From assembly GCA_009733775.1 (NCBI GenBank), contig WOGZ01000005.1:186001-250000 (forward strand): a stretch of 64,000 bases of DNA, in the 5' to 3' direction. The translations under genes and the position numbers were made by a program. Shown piece after piece: positions 22,548 to 32,561 of this stretch. A model generated the notes under the pieces. It saw only the letters and a program-made list of their open reading frames with translations, searched no databases and was not told where the DNA came from. Each line of letters starts with the position of its first letter. Position 1 is the first letter of the stretch. Source of the DNA: Alectoria sarmentosa. Its lineage: Eukaryota; Ascomycota; Lecanoromycetes; Lecanorales; Parmeliaceae.

Positions 22548-23474
22548 ATGACACAAATCACGCACCCCACCCCCGCACCCCCTCCCCCTCCCCCCTCAAA
22601 ACCCGTCGACATCCTCATCCTCGGCGCGGGCTGGTCCTCCCAATTCCTCCTGCCCCTCCTAACCCAGCACGACCTAACCCACGCCGCCACCACGCGCACC
22701 GGCCACGACGGCACCATCCCCTTCACCTTCACCGCGGACTCTTCCTCCCCCTCCGAGGCCCCCTACGCGCGCCTCCCTTCCGCCAAAACGGTCCTCATCA
22801 CCTTCCCGCTCAAAGGCGCGGGCCAGAGCCAAACGCTCACGTCCCTCTACGCCCGCACGCACGGGGACGTCGCGACGCGGTGGGTGCAGCTGGGCAGCAC
22901 GGGCATCTTCACGGCCCCGCACTGGAACGACGACGCCTCCCCCCACAACAACGGCGACGACGACCCGTCGAAAACGCCCGGCGCCGCGAATAACCAGCGC
23001 GCCGTGGCCGAAGACGAGCTCCTGGCCCTGCGCGGCGCGCGCGCGTGCGTGCTCAATCTGGCGGGGCTGTACGGCGGGGAACGGCGGCCGCGGAACTGGG
23101 TCGCGAGGGTCGCGAAGAGTAAAGGGGAGGTGAAGGGCAAAGGGGCGTTGCATTTGGTGCACGGGAAGGATGTCGCGAGGGCGGTGGTCGGGGTGGTGCT
23201 GGGGGGCGGGTTTGAGGCGGTGGGGGGGAAGAGGTGGATCGTGACGGATTTGAGGGTGTATGATTGGTGGGATTTGATCATGAGCTGGGGGGGAAAGGGG
23301 ACGGGGAAAGACGAGGGGGAGGGGATGGAGTATCAGAGGTGGGTGGTGGAGTTGATGAAGGAGGAAGGGGTGAGAGCGCTGCCGAGGGAGAAGGAAGCAT
23401 TGGGGAGGGTGTTGGATGGTAGGGGCTTTTGGGAGGCAATCGGGAGTTGGCCCGGGGAAGGGAGGGTGGCTTGA
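22548..23474 (+). CDS. NAD(P)-binding Rossmann-fold protein (atypical SDR/YeeZ-like)
   Basis: One exon of 308 residues from ATG 22548, which is followed by a proline run. The dinucleotide fold starts at VDILILGAGWSS (GxGxxS/G-like) and a later segment VLNLAGLYGGERRPRNWV matches the active-site helix of atypical short-chain dehydrogenases of the YeeZ/GalE-like group; HLVHGKDVARAVVGVV is also typical. The enzyme activity is unknown. The gene is far more GC-rich than its neighbours, C-rich in the first half and G-rich in the second. Short poly-P and poly-D stretches lie in loops. Confidence 0.75.
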   Translation: MTQITHPTPAPPPPPPSKPVDILILGAGWSSQFLLPLLTQHDLTHAATTRTGHDGTIPFTFTADSSSPSEAPYARLPSAKTVLITFPLKGAGQSQTLTSLYARTHGDVATRWVQLGSTGIFTAPHWNDDASPHNNGDDDPSKTPGAANNQRAVAEDELLALRGARACVLNLAGLYGGERRPRNWVARVAKSKGEVKGKGALHLVHGKDVARAVVGVVLGGGFEAVGGKRWIVTDLRVYDWWDLIMSWGGKGTGKDEGEGMEYQRWVVELMKEEGVRALPREKEALGRVLDGRGFWEAIGSWPGEGRVA

Positions 23475-23856
23475 AGGGTAGAGATGATGTCAGTGCATTG
23501 CAAATGGGAAAAGTGAGCATTTCAGTATTGTAGGTGGCTCGATTTCCAAAGGTTCATGCTTGGGAAAGCGAGGGTCGTAGCCCCGCTAGCTATTGTTACA
23601 TGATTGTCTTTCCCGCAAGCTTGGGTAAGCTGTACTCCATGAACGCCTGGAGACTCATCTCCTTCTATCATTCGTTGATCGCTTATTCCTCGGAGTCGGC
23701 CCGCTTCTCCTATTACTTCTCAATATCGATCGGACACTTCCCCTCAGACCAGCCTTCTCACCGAAGCGAACTACCCATCGGACACCCAACCCTGGAGCTC
23801 CGTTCCCGCTCGTCATGCTGCCGGTCTTAAGTCGCAGTGCCCGACCCGTCGCAGCC
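23475..23856. other. 3' flank of hacA, read as coding only in the unspliced message
   Basis: In unspliced hacA RNA the reading frame continues through here to a stop at 23655. In spliced RNA it is 3' untranslated. Confidence 0.6.
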
Positions 23857-25093
23857 CTAAGAGGGCGCGCCAAGGATGGGCTGCTGAGCAGAAGACGTCG
23901 CAGCAATCTGAGACGAAGAATTGGAGTCCTCGAGCGAGTAGCCTCCGCGGTAGAAATCGCTTTGGCGGGCGAGATCTTCATTATTGTAGGTGTTGATGTC
24001 ATCGGTTTTGTTGGCGAAGGCGGTAGTAGATTGACAGGCGTCAAGATCAACCATCGAATCAAAGGCAAAACCATTGGCGTTGTCATCATCGAGGGAGGAA
24101 GCGGGGAACCCGTCCTTAAAGAAGTGAAGATCATCCTCAACGGATGCATCAGCTGCGAATAGACTGCTGAAATCAACTTCAGACAGAGAAGATTCGCCGA
24201 ATATAATTGGATCGCAGCTGCGTGGCGAGTCGTAGGCTGAGTCGACGTTTGACATGCTTCCGCGGACTGACACTGCAGGTCGCACAACACCGCAGCAGGA
24301 TGTTGTGTCATGTCCGGGGTAGCAGTCAACGCATCGAGATCTAGACCCATTGTCGCTGGCGTTGATGATTCCGAGTATGTGGCGGTCGATGGGGATGAGT
24401 AGGATGTGGAGGGTGCGGCGTAGGAATTTTGAGGTGTTGGCAGATTGAAAGGGTAATCATCTGATAACTCTTGTTTGATAAATTGTTCCCGAGTAAGGAG
24501 GTCTGGTCCGAGTGGTGGTGAGTCGGCGCGAAGTGCTCCCGAAGATCCTCGCTTGATGGCTTCCATCTGCGCGGTCATCTTGGCGACTTGCTGTGCGAGG
24601 AGGAACTTCTCGTGCTCGACAGTCATCAATCGTTCTTTGAGAGACTCGTTCTGTTGCTCGATAAAAGACTTTTCGCCTTCGAGCTTCTCGACTTCTTGTC
24701 GCTTGCGCTCTCGTGATGACTGAGCGGCTTGTCGATTCCGAAGGACCCGCTCAATGCGACGTTGCTCTTTCTCATCTTCAGTCTTTGCTCGCTTGCTGAA
24801 ACAGATGTTAGTAAATGTAAGTAGGAGTCAGGATTTGGGATGGCGTACCGAGGAGGAAGGTTTGTCTTTGGTGTTGGTAGTTCTTGACCCCAAGACTTTC
24901 GCTTCTTCGTCGGCTTCTTAGACTCATCACCGTCAACACTCTCGTCCTTGACATTGTAAGATGACTCGGGTGACGTGGGTTCGGGGGTCATCATGCTGTT
25001 CTGTAATGAAGTATCGGAAAGGGAGATGGTGCCTTGCGGGTTGTAGAAATCACTGGTTCCGAAAGCCATGGCGGGCGACAGGGTGTCGGCCAT
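23857..25093 (-). CDS. hacA: HacA/Hac1 bZIP transcription factor of the unfolded protein response
   Basis: Minus-strand exons 25093..24849 and 24795..24296, then 24275..23857 after Ire1 cutting, give 387 residues. The hallmark KKRKSWGQELPTPKTNLPPR precedes the basic region RIERVLRNRQAAQSSRERKR and a leucine zipper. An ordinary 53-bp intron splits PPR/KRAKTEDE. A 20-nt unconventional intron lies at 24276..24295 between two CTG/C sites. Removing it switches the frame from AVLCDLQCQ to AVSVRGSMSNVDSAYDSPRS and a short acidic C-terminus ending ILGAPS. The induced protein activates ER chaperone and secretion genes. Retained, the 20 nt leads into another long frame ending at 23655. Confidence 0.95.
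24276..24295 (-). promoter_or_regulatory. Ire1-spliced 20-nt unconventional intron of hacA
   Basis: Both ends have the form CNG/CNGN: CTG/CTGC at 24296/24295 and CTG/CAGT at 24276/24275, exactly 20 nt apart. The first lies in a loop closed by CACAACA/TGTTGTG and the second in a loop closed by GAC/GTC. This is the arrangement known for Ire1 substrates in filamentous ascomycetes. Confidence 0.9.
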
Positions 25094-26867
25094 GTCTTGA
25101 AGTGTTGCTCGAGTCTCAAAAGATATGATGATGTTGATGATGACGAGGCGTATGGCGAGTTTATCCCGATGTTGAAATTGAGGTTGATTGATTTTGATAG
25201 AGGCTTTAATCAGGAGGAGAAGGGATAGGGATCTGATGTAGGGGTAGTTGCCTAGGAGCCCTCAAGTTTTGAGTTGAGGACACATATTCTATCCGCGGTG
25301 GCGGGAACGGCCGGACCTAGGCATTGATGTTATGTACCGAAGATCACCGACGGTTTGTCATTTATCATGGACGAAATTTAAATGATGGACAAGCTCGATA
25401 AAAGAGTGTGGGATTTTTCGACTTGTTTGATGAGTGAAAAACAAAGGATAGATATAGGATGAAGAAGTGAGAAACGAGAGAAGAAAATGGCGGGCCAAGG
25501 GGAATTTATGAAGAGAAGAAAAAGTAAGAAAGCCAAGGGAGAAAGCCAATTTTAATCAGGGGCGCAAAAGTTGCGTGCCTCAAAAATGACGCCTAAGCCC
25601 CTCAAGAGTGTAGCTTCCGTGCCCATGGGCATCGCTTCTAATTCTGGAAACAACCTAAGTTACGAAAGCGAAACGAGCTTGTTCGTTCCAAATTATTGCG
25701 TACATAGGTAGGTATCATACATTCGTACTACGACTATCTAGCTTAGCCTTGTCGGACCTCACACTCAAGTAATCATTCTGCTGCTCTCTTCGGCCCAATG
25801 CACATGTTTCTACTCCCTGACTTCGTATTACTTCTCCACGACTACTTGGATGGCAAATTTGAGTGACGTCCAAGTTGTCTCACCAAATATGGAGACTGCA
25901 AGAGTGCGCCAGGAAAGTGATTCATCAAGCCACCTTCTCCACTCCTCGTTTCACCTGACCACACCCATCGTATTCAAAGATGGAATCATGTACGACGGAG
26001 ACTGACCAAAAGAGCACTGCCCGCAGGACGCCTACTTACTCATTACCAGTCGTTCCTGAGGATAAGATACGGTCACAAAAGATAGCCCATATACATATGC
26101 ATCAATTGTTTCGCTTCGGCTCAGCTCGCCGGAGGAGCTGACTGTGCCGATGCTTTACTGGCCCAGCATCTCCGTCCTGAGGCATAAGCCCGATACTCTG
26201 GTCATGATAATCATCATCACCTCATCTCACTCCACCTACATTCCAACTCCCATTCATCGCGCATAGATTATGCGTCGAACCAGCGTTACAAAGCCGAGTC
26301 GGAAGATTGATGATTGCTTCAGCTATTTGCGCTTCCCGTGACTTGTGGACATGAACCATGAAACCGCGTCTCCTTCCCGTTTATGCGAGCGCTGCCCACT
26401 ACCACCATATTCAGACAAGCGACGCATATGGAAGTATCGGCTTTCCCTTACTGCCTTGTCTTACGATTTAGAATTCCCGTTTGAAGTTTAATGTTTGTGA
26501 AGAATAATGTGTTGATATCGCTCTAAGCCTCCAAACGGCAATGCATATGCAAAGAATTGAGCCGCCGTTGTGCCCCCCCATTCTCAATTTCCGCGTTCTT
26601 ATCGGTCACGTGACTGGCTGACCGTTTCCAAGTAGGATGAAACAAAGCGGAGAACGGTAGGCTTGGGCAAAATTGACGTGTGGAATAGCGGCCGAGTATC
26701 TTCCACCCCGCTACCATAACGGAGCAGTAAGCTTGAGAGACGGCACCCGTTTGGATCATGGGTTGGGGTCCGCATGAGTAAAGTGGATCTGAGGGCGTCT
26801 CTGATGATGCTGTGCATGGGCTTTGCTGCACCTACGGCGCCTTCCATTCGTTTCTAGCCAAACCGCT
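25094..26867. other. Intergenic region, hacA 5' leader and promoter
   Basis: 1.8 kb with no supported gene between hacA and the 3' end of the bystin gene, both on the minus strand. hacA genes often have long leaders. I could not identify an upstream ORF with confidence. Confidence 0.5.
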
Positions 26868-28392
26868 TCATGTGAGCTCCATGGTATCATCGTTCTCGCC
26901 GTTGAGAAGATCCTCTACGGGCACGCCTCTCCCCCTGCCTTCTAATAATTCTCGTCGAACCTCTGGTCCAATGGCTTTGTGCCCCCTGACAAGTAGAAGA
27001 TCCAATAGAGCTTCCCGCTGGTCCTCTGTAATGTCATTCCTGTAGCGCTGTGCAAATACGAGCAGGCATTGGTGCCACAGCACAGGGAGGCTTGTCGCTC
27101 CGAAGCCTACGTCACGCCCATTGGCTGGCGCCGTGATGCGGAATCGGAGAAAGTGGAACACTAAACCATCAATGACCTTGTATGGAAGCGCGTACTTCTT
27201 CTCCAGCAGTGTTCTGATGAAGATGTTGGTCGCACCGGCTGCTTCCGTAGAGATTGAAGATGTCTGCTCTGCTGCTATCTCCGTCAATCTAAGCAGGGCT
27301 GCGGCTGAGTGTAAGACTGGCACAGAGACTCGGGCAAGTACGCTGGAAACAATTTGGGCTTCACGCAACGTGCATTGACCCTCATTGAGCAGAGGAAACA
27401 ATACGCCCTTGAACCAGGCCGATGGCTTGTACAGTGCTTTCTTCAGAGCTTTGTAGAGATGAACGTTAAGTTTCTTCGTTTCGTGAATTTCTTCTCTCAC
27501 ACGTTCGAGCAGCACGTTTCGGAGGAACAGCTGAGCGATACCAGCGTTCCCCGACACGAAGATCTTGGTGGCTTCATAGCATGCATTTGGCGTCCAAGAC
27601 TCCGGTCTTGTGATGGCGAGGAGCTCCTCCCATTGCGGTAGTGTGGGGACGATCTTGAGAGGCTTCGGAAGTTTACCAGACTTGTAGCGAGATAGAATCA
27701 TGCCGATCCTGCGTGAGTGAATCAGCAGAGCCAGTGACTGATGGTATCTGCAAGTTTACTTTGAGTACACCTCCACGACCTTCGCCGGTAATTCGATAGC
27801 TTCCTCCGGCGGACCACCACCTTGGATTCTAGTATGCCCAGTTTGCGTAGCTTCATGTGCGGCAATCTTCTCTAAAATCAGATCTGCCAGATTGGTCCCT
27901 TGTCCTTCTTCAGTACCCTTGTTGGCCGTCGCCTGTAGGATGGCATCCGCAGAAGTCGATGGCATAAATTTGTCAAAGAGACTCAAGTCATTCGGATCAA
28001 TTTCCTATTTGTTCTTGTTAGATTTACCTGCCGGCCACGACTTGTCCAAAACCCACAACTTCTTCGACTATATCATCCTCCTCGTCTCCCCAAGCCTCGT
28101 CTTCACATCGGCCATCTTCTTCTTCTGGCTCGCTGGTCCCACCGAAGCGTGACTCAAATGTAAAGGCTGGATTGGGCGCTGCAGTAATAATTTCCTGCTG
28201 CTCTTCATCTGCTAGGTCCTGTCCAATCTTGAGAATCTTTCTGGACGACCTCGAATCCACATAGCCGTTGCCATCGTCCTCGGGCCTTGCCTTTCTCTTT
28301 TTTGAACGAAGTCGCAGCGGGCCGGTAGCTGTGAGGTCTTCTTCCAGCGGCGCATGCCGTCTTGCAGACCGAGATCTAGATGTTGGCACCAT
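26868..28392 (-). CDS. ENP1: Bystin, 40S ribosome assembly factor Enp1
   Basis: Exons 28392..28060, 28004..27760 and 27708..26868 give 472 residues (yeast Enp1 483). The acidic N-terminus contains basic nuclear signals (RLRSKKRKARPED). The bystin domain runs from EIDPNDLSLFDKFMPS through IGMILSRYKSGKLPKPLKIVP, GNAGIAQLFLRN and LPVLWHQCLLVFAQRY to near the C-terminus. Enp1 binds the head of pre-40S particles and is needed for their export. The first intron is set by frame: the donor GTTGTG at 28059 joins VEE to EIDPND; the better-looking GTAAAT downstream does not keep the frame. UTP21 lies just upstream on the same strand. Confidence 0.93.
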
Positions 28393-28946
28393 TGTGGCGC
28401 TTTGGAGAAGATTGTAGCGAAAAAACCAAAAGTGCGGAAGAACGTTATCTTATCTTAGCGCGGACCGGTTTCGCGTGTCTTCAAGAGAGTAGCATAGAAA
28501 CAGAGCAGCCCCTGTCTTATTAGTATGCACCAAGCCTGCATTATTATGAGAGAAACTTATGATTTGATTGATTAGAAAGATTCCTTATGGTCTGTGAGCC
28601 ATCTGAAGTCGTCAATGTACAGTTTGGAGGGTAGTATAACCTACAATACTGCGAAAATGGACTTTTCTCTCGATGGGAATCTTTATACTCATTCGAACTG
28701 TAAAGCCCAAAGTCACTTTCTGATTCATTTCCCAGGACCAGATGACATTTTTAGATATGATCTGTAAATATCGAGTTTCGATAGCTCTACCTCCTCGGAT
28801 GGATGTCAAGAACAGAGAAGCGACCCCTTCATTTGCGCTATTTCTTTTGCCAACAAGACCAAATTTGATGTGATAGTTAAGGTATCCAGCGTCAAATTCT
28901 CATTTGATCGGCCCAGTCAACACTTCTAAACAGCCATCAAAGAGTA
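28393..28946. other. Promoter of the bystin gene and 3' flank of UTP21
   Basis: 554 bases between two minus-strand genes. Nothing else seen. Confidence 0.5.
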
Positions 28947-31900
28947 TCAAGTCCTCCCACTTCTCATAAAACCTACCACACCCCCACAGAATCCCACCAA
29001 ATCACCTAATCTCTTTCCTTCCCTCCCCTGCCACTCCCTCCACTCCACCAGTGCTTGCCTCAGACCTGAATTTCCTGGCACCGCATCGCCATGTATCCGA
29101 AGGAACACGGTCATCCATGCCTGAACTAGCTCGTAGTCTTGTTTGCTCCGCAATTGATATGTAAGTGCCGACACGAAAGGTATGAGCTCATCGGGATTGA
29201 GGGACCGGATTTCGATGTCTGCTGTTGACGGCGAGAGGGTTTTGAAATGAGTAATGAAAGATATGTAGTCGTCGCTCTCGCTGGCGGTGTTGAGGGTAGT
29301 GGTGAAAAAGCTTGCGGTGCTAGTGCGGTCCATTTTCGTGATACGGGAACGTTCGGCGAAAGTGGTTTGGTCTTGCCCTTCGGATTTGGTTGGCTCTGGT
29401 GGCTTCGCACTGGCGAACGAAGATAGAAAGAAGGGTGCTTTTTCGGGGGCTTTGGGAGGCTCTTTGGGTTTGTTGCGTTGGCGAATTGTGTCAAGGTAAA
29501 GGAGAGTCTGCCAGCGGCTTTTGGGCACGATGCTTAGTGTGAGCATGTCTCGACTGAGCTGTTCGGTAGATGCTAATTCTTCGTAGCCTGTGTCGTGTTC
29601 TTCTTCGTCTACCTCGTCTTCGAAAGCAGCATCTATAATACCTTGCCCATGTTCGCCGGATGGAGTAGGAGCAACTGCTGGACTTATCTCGTCTTCTTTG
29701 AGGAGCCTTGTGGGAACATGGGTAAAGAGCGTGCGATTGTTCCATATGTTGATTCCGACACTATCCGCGTGGGCAGTCGCTAAGAACTCTCCAGTGTCCG
29801 AGAACGCTAGAGCTGTACATGGACTCTCAATTCGAACAGCATTGACGAGATGACCCGTGGGCAGATCCCACACGCGAATGACTGAATCCATTGACGCTGC
29901 GACTACCCATCGACCATCATTCGAAAAGCAAAAGTCGCTGATCTGGCCAAGGCAACCCCAGAGCTCTCTTACAAGCTTTTTAGTCTCCGTATCAACAACT
30001 CGGATGGATAGATCGTCGCAGCTCAATGCTACAAGATCGCTGGGCCTGTAGTATTGGGATGCTATGATGGACGCCATGGGAAACCAGTCAATCTCGTCCT
30101 GCAGCAAACCTGTCTGAAAGTCCCAAAATTTGATCTTTCCGTCCAAGCTACAGCTGATAAGTATCCTGTTGAGGCCGTCGACCATAAGGCCAGTTACAGC
30201 TCTCTTGTGTCTGCCCTCGCCCAAGGCAAATTTTCGCGTCCCATCCAAGCCAGTAGCAGATGCATCATTGCCGGCAGCATGGCTCATCTTAAGCTTTCTT
30301 GCTTGTCCAGGAGTCAGGGATGATGGAAACTTCTGACGTTGGATACCAGACTGCAAATTGAACGAGGATACGCTTCCGCCAGCTGAGCCGACGAGCGCGA
30401 AGGTTCCACATGCAGTGACAGCAACGCTAGTTACCTCCGTCCCATCACCAGTCTCGAAGGCCCATCTTCCTGCTTTTTTCTTGCCCCAAAACCATGTCCT
30501 TGCATACTTATCCCCACGATGACCGGTTACGACACTTTCCCAACTAGTAGTATTACTCTCTGACGCACCAGTGAGACCTTTCTTTGATGTCATATTCGTC
30601 CATACAGCACCACCACTAGAAGCACCCATCCCTCCGTCGCGGTTCAATGAGCAAGCCATATTCGTGATCTCAGGTGCTTTCAAATCTTCCAAAGTTGTGG
30701 ATCTCTCGTTCTCTAGACTCTTGCCCAAAAGGCCAAGTCTTCTTGCTTTCTTCCGAACGTTGCCCTGGCTGAGCTCAGTGCTTTGCCCATCCCGTCTGAG
30801 ACTCCATCCCCAAAGACTTTGATCTCTTCCAGCGCTCATGAGCCATTTGCCCCCAGTATCTGCGCCATCAGAGTTCGATGGCACAAAACCGAGCCGTGTG
30901 ACTGGCGCCGCATGACCACATCTCGAATGTAAGATGCGAGGCGTTGGTGATATCGAGTTCGCGTCAAATATCCAGGATTTCAGTGCGTTGTCCAATCCAC
31001 TTGTGAGCATTACGTCTTGACCAGGCAGGAATTCAACTTTGTTTATCCCAACCGAATCGCTCCCATGAGCCGATGAGGGTGGATTGTGGGCTCCTCGCAG
31101 TATCCCAGTGATACGTCTTCCATCATTGAGATCCCAGAACGTCACATCTCCATCACCTGTGCCGGCCGTAGCCATGATGCCTGCTTTGCTGCCATCGTCT
31201 CCTGCGCCGAGTCCATCAGTTCGGAACGATATTGAGGTAATCGTAGAAGGATGAGACGCTTTGGTATTGAGACTCAGGACTGCCTTGTCAATACGGATAT
31301 CATGGAGAACTATAGATCCGTCCGCGCGGGCTATTGCAAGGAGAGATAGCGCTGGGGTAGGCTCTATGGCAGTGACTGCTCCAGACGAAGTACTCCGTGG
31401 AAGGATCGTGTAGATGAGCTTGCCAGTGCTCAGATTCCAAATATCCAGACTCCCATCTTGTTTACCCACAAAAACCTTGTTCAAATAAGTTGGCATATTG
31501 CATATTCCTCCCGAAAGTATCGCTCCTTGACTGGCCTTTTGTGATATTGTAGGGGTGAGCGTTGTATAGTGCTCATAGGTCGCAGACTTCCATACTTCGA
31601 TTCGCGTTGAGCAAGATCCTACTATCCAAGAACCAAAGACTATGAGCCGATGGATGGGCTCGGATAGCCGCAGTGGCCTCTCCAATTCTGCAACCTTCTT
31701 CCCCCTCTTGAACACCCAGACTCCAACATCGCTACTTGCTGCTTCTCCACCCCAGGCGGCGAATACACGATCTTTCCAAGCAACAGTAGCCGTGATATTA
31801 GCTGGGGTTTGAGGTCTGGTCAGGAAGATTAGGTTCAAGCCCTTCAAGAGGTCATAGGTGTGAAGGCATCGTCCGACGGAGGTAGTGACTTGGAAGGTGG

Positions 31901-32134
31901 TTTTCCCGAGTGGGAGAGAAGTAAAGGGGACCGCAGTAGGCGAGACAAGGCCTATAGTCTATCAAGGTACATTAGCTGTTGTTGCACGATATCCATTTCT
32001 TAGAAGAAAACCCTTGCCCTGAATGGAGCGAAGATGTTAGAGGTTCGACTGGCGCTGTGTGTGCTGCCGTTTGAGATTTTTCGGCGCTTCGGAGCACTGT
32101 TCTGACCATGGCCATTCTCAAGACCTCGGGACAT
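28947..32134 (-). CDS. UTP21: U3 snoRNP protein Utp21 (WDR36)
   Basis: Exons 32134..32012 and 31958..28947 encode 1044 residues. The short first exon ends SNIFAPFRAR and the second begins TIGLVSPTAVPF, the known start of the first propeller. Around 14 WD40 repeats form two tandem propellers (SLDIWNLSTGKLIYT, GDVTFWDLNDGRR, KIKFWDFQTGLLQDE, VIRVWDLPTGHLVNA). The Utp21 C-terminal domain covers the last 230 residues (LSRDMLTLSIVPKSRWQTLL). Utp21 is part of the UTP-B module of the small-subunit processome in the nucleolus. The 53-bp intron removes a frame break. UTP21 and VIP1 start 427 bp apart in opposite directions. Confidence 0.95.
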
Positions 32135-32561
32135 GCTGCAGCGTTACTTTGTATTGAACATGATTACTCGGTAATGGCGACAAAGATGGTATCAAGGTTG
32201 TCAGCCCTAAGGTACTGTTGGAGAAAGATATATTTTATCTAAGCGACCTTAAGTATGCACGTTGACGTTTGGTGTGGGGAGATTTTCATCTTTCCCGCAA
32301 CACCCCACTCTTCAACATGGCCAGCGACGGCTTTCGACCAAAATGTCCCCAAGATCAAAACGTATCAGAACGTGAGCTCTGTACTCTGTACTCGGTACTC
32401 TCATGGGCAAACTCCGTACACGTGCATGTCGAGGGTGAAGTACTCAATTTGATTGGGTGATCCCTTCACCTTGCTTCAATAAACTTTCTCGACATCCGCT
32501 CCATCCATGCAGGGCCTTGACCGATTCTCTGCACTGGCTGCGTCTGTCAGAAGATTCGGAA
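32135..32561. promoter_or_regulatory. Divergent promoter between UTP21 and VIP1
   Basis: 427 bases between two outward-facing start codons. A GTACTCTGTACTCGGTACTC triple repeat at about 32380-32400 is the only notable feature. Confidence 0.55.

Noticed and set aside
22674..23281. Long minus-strand frames opposite the Rossmann gene
   Set aside because: Produced by the high GC content; composition is Arg/Gly/Val-rich without motifs.
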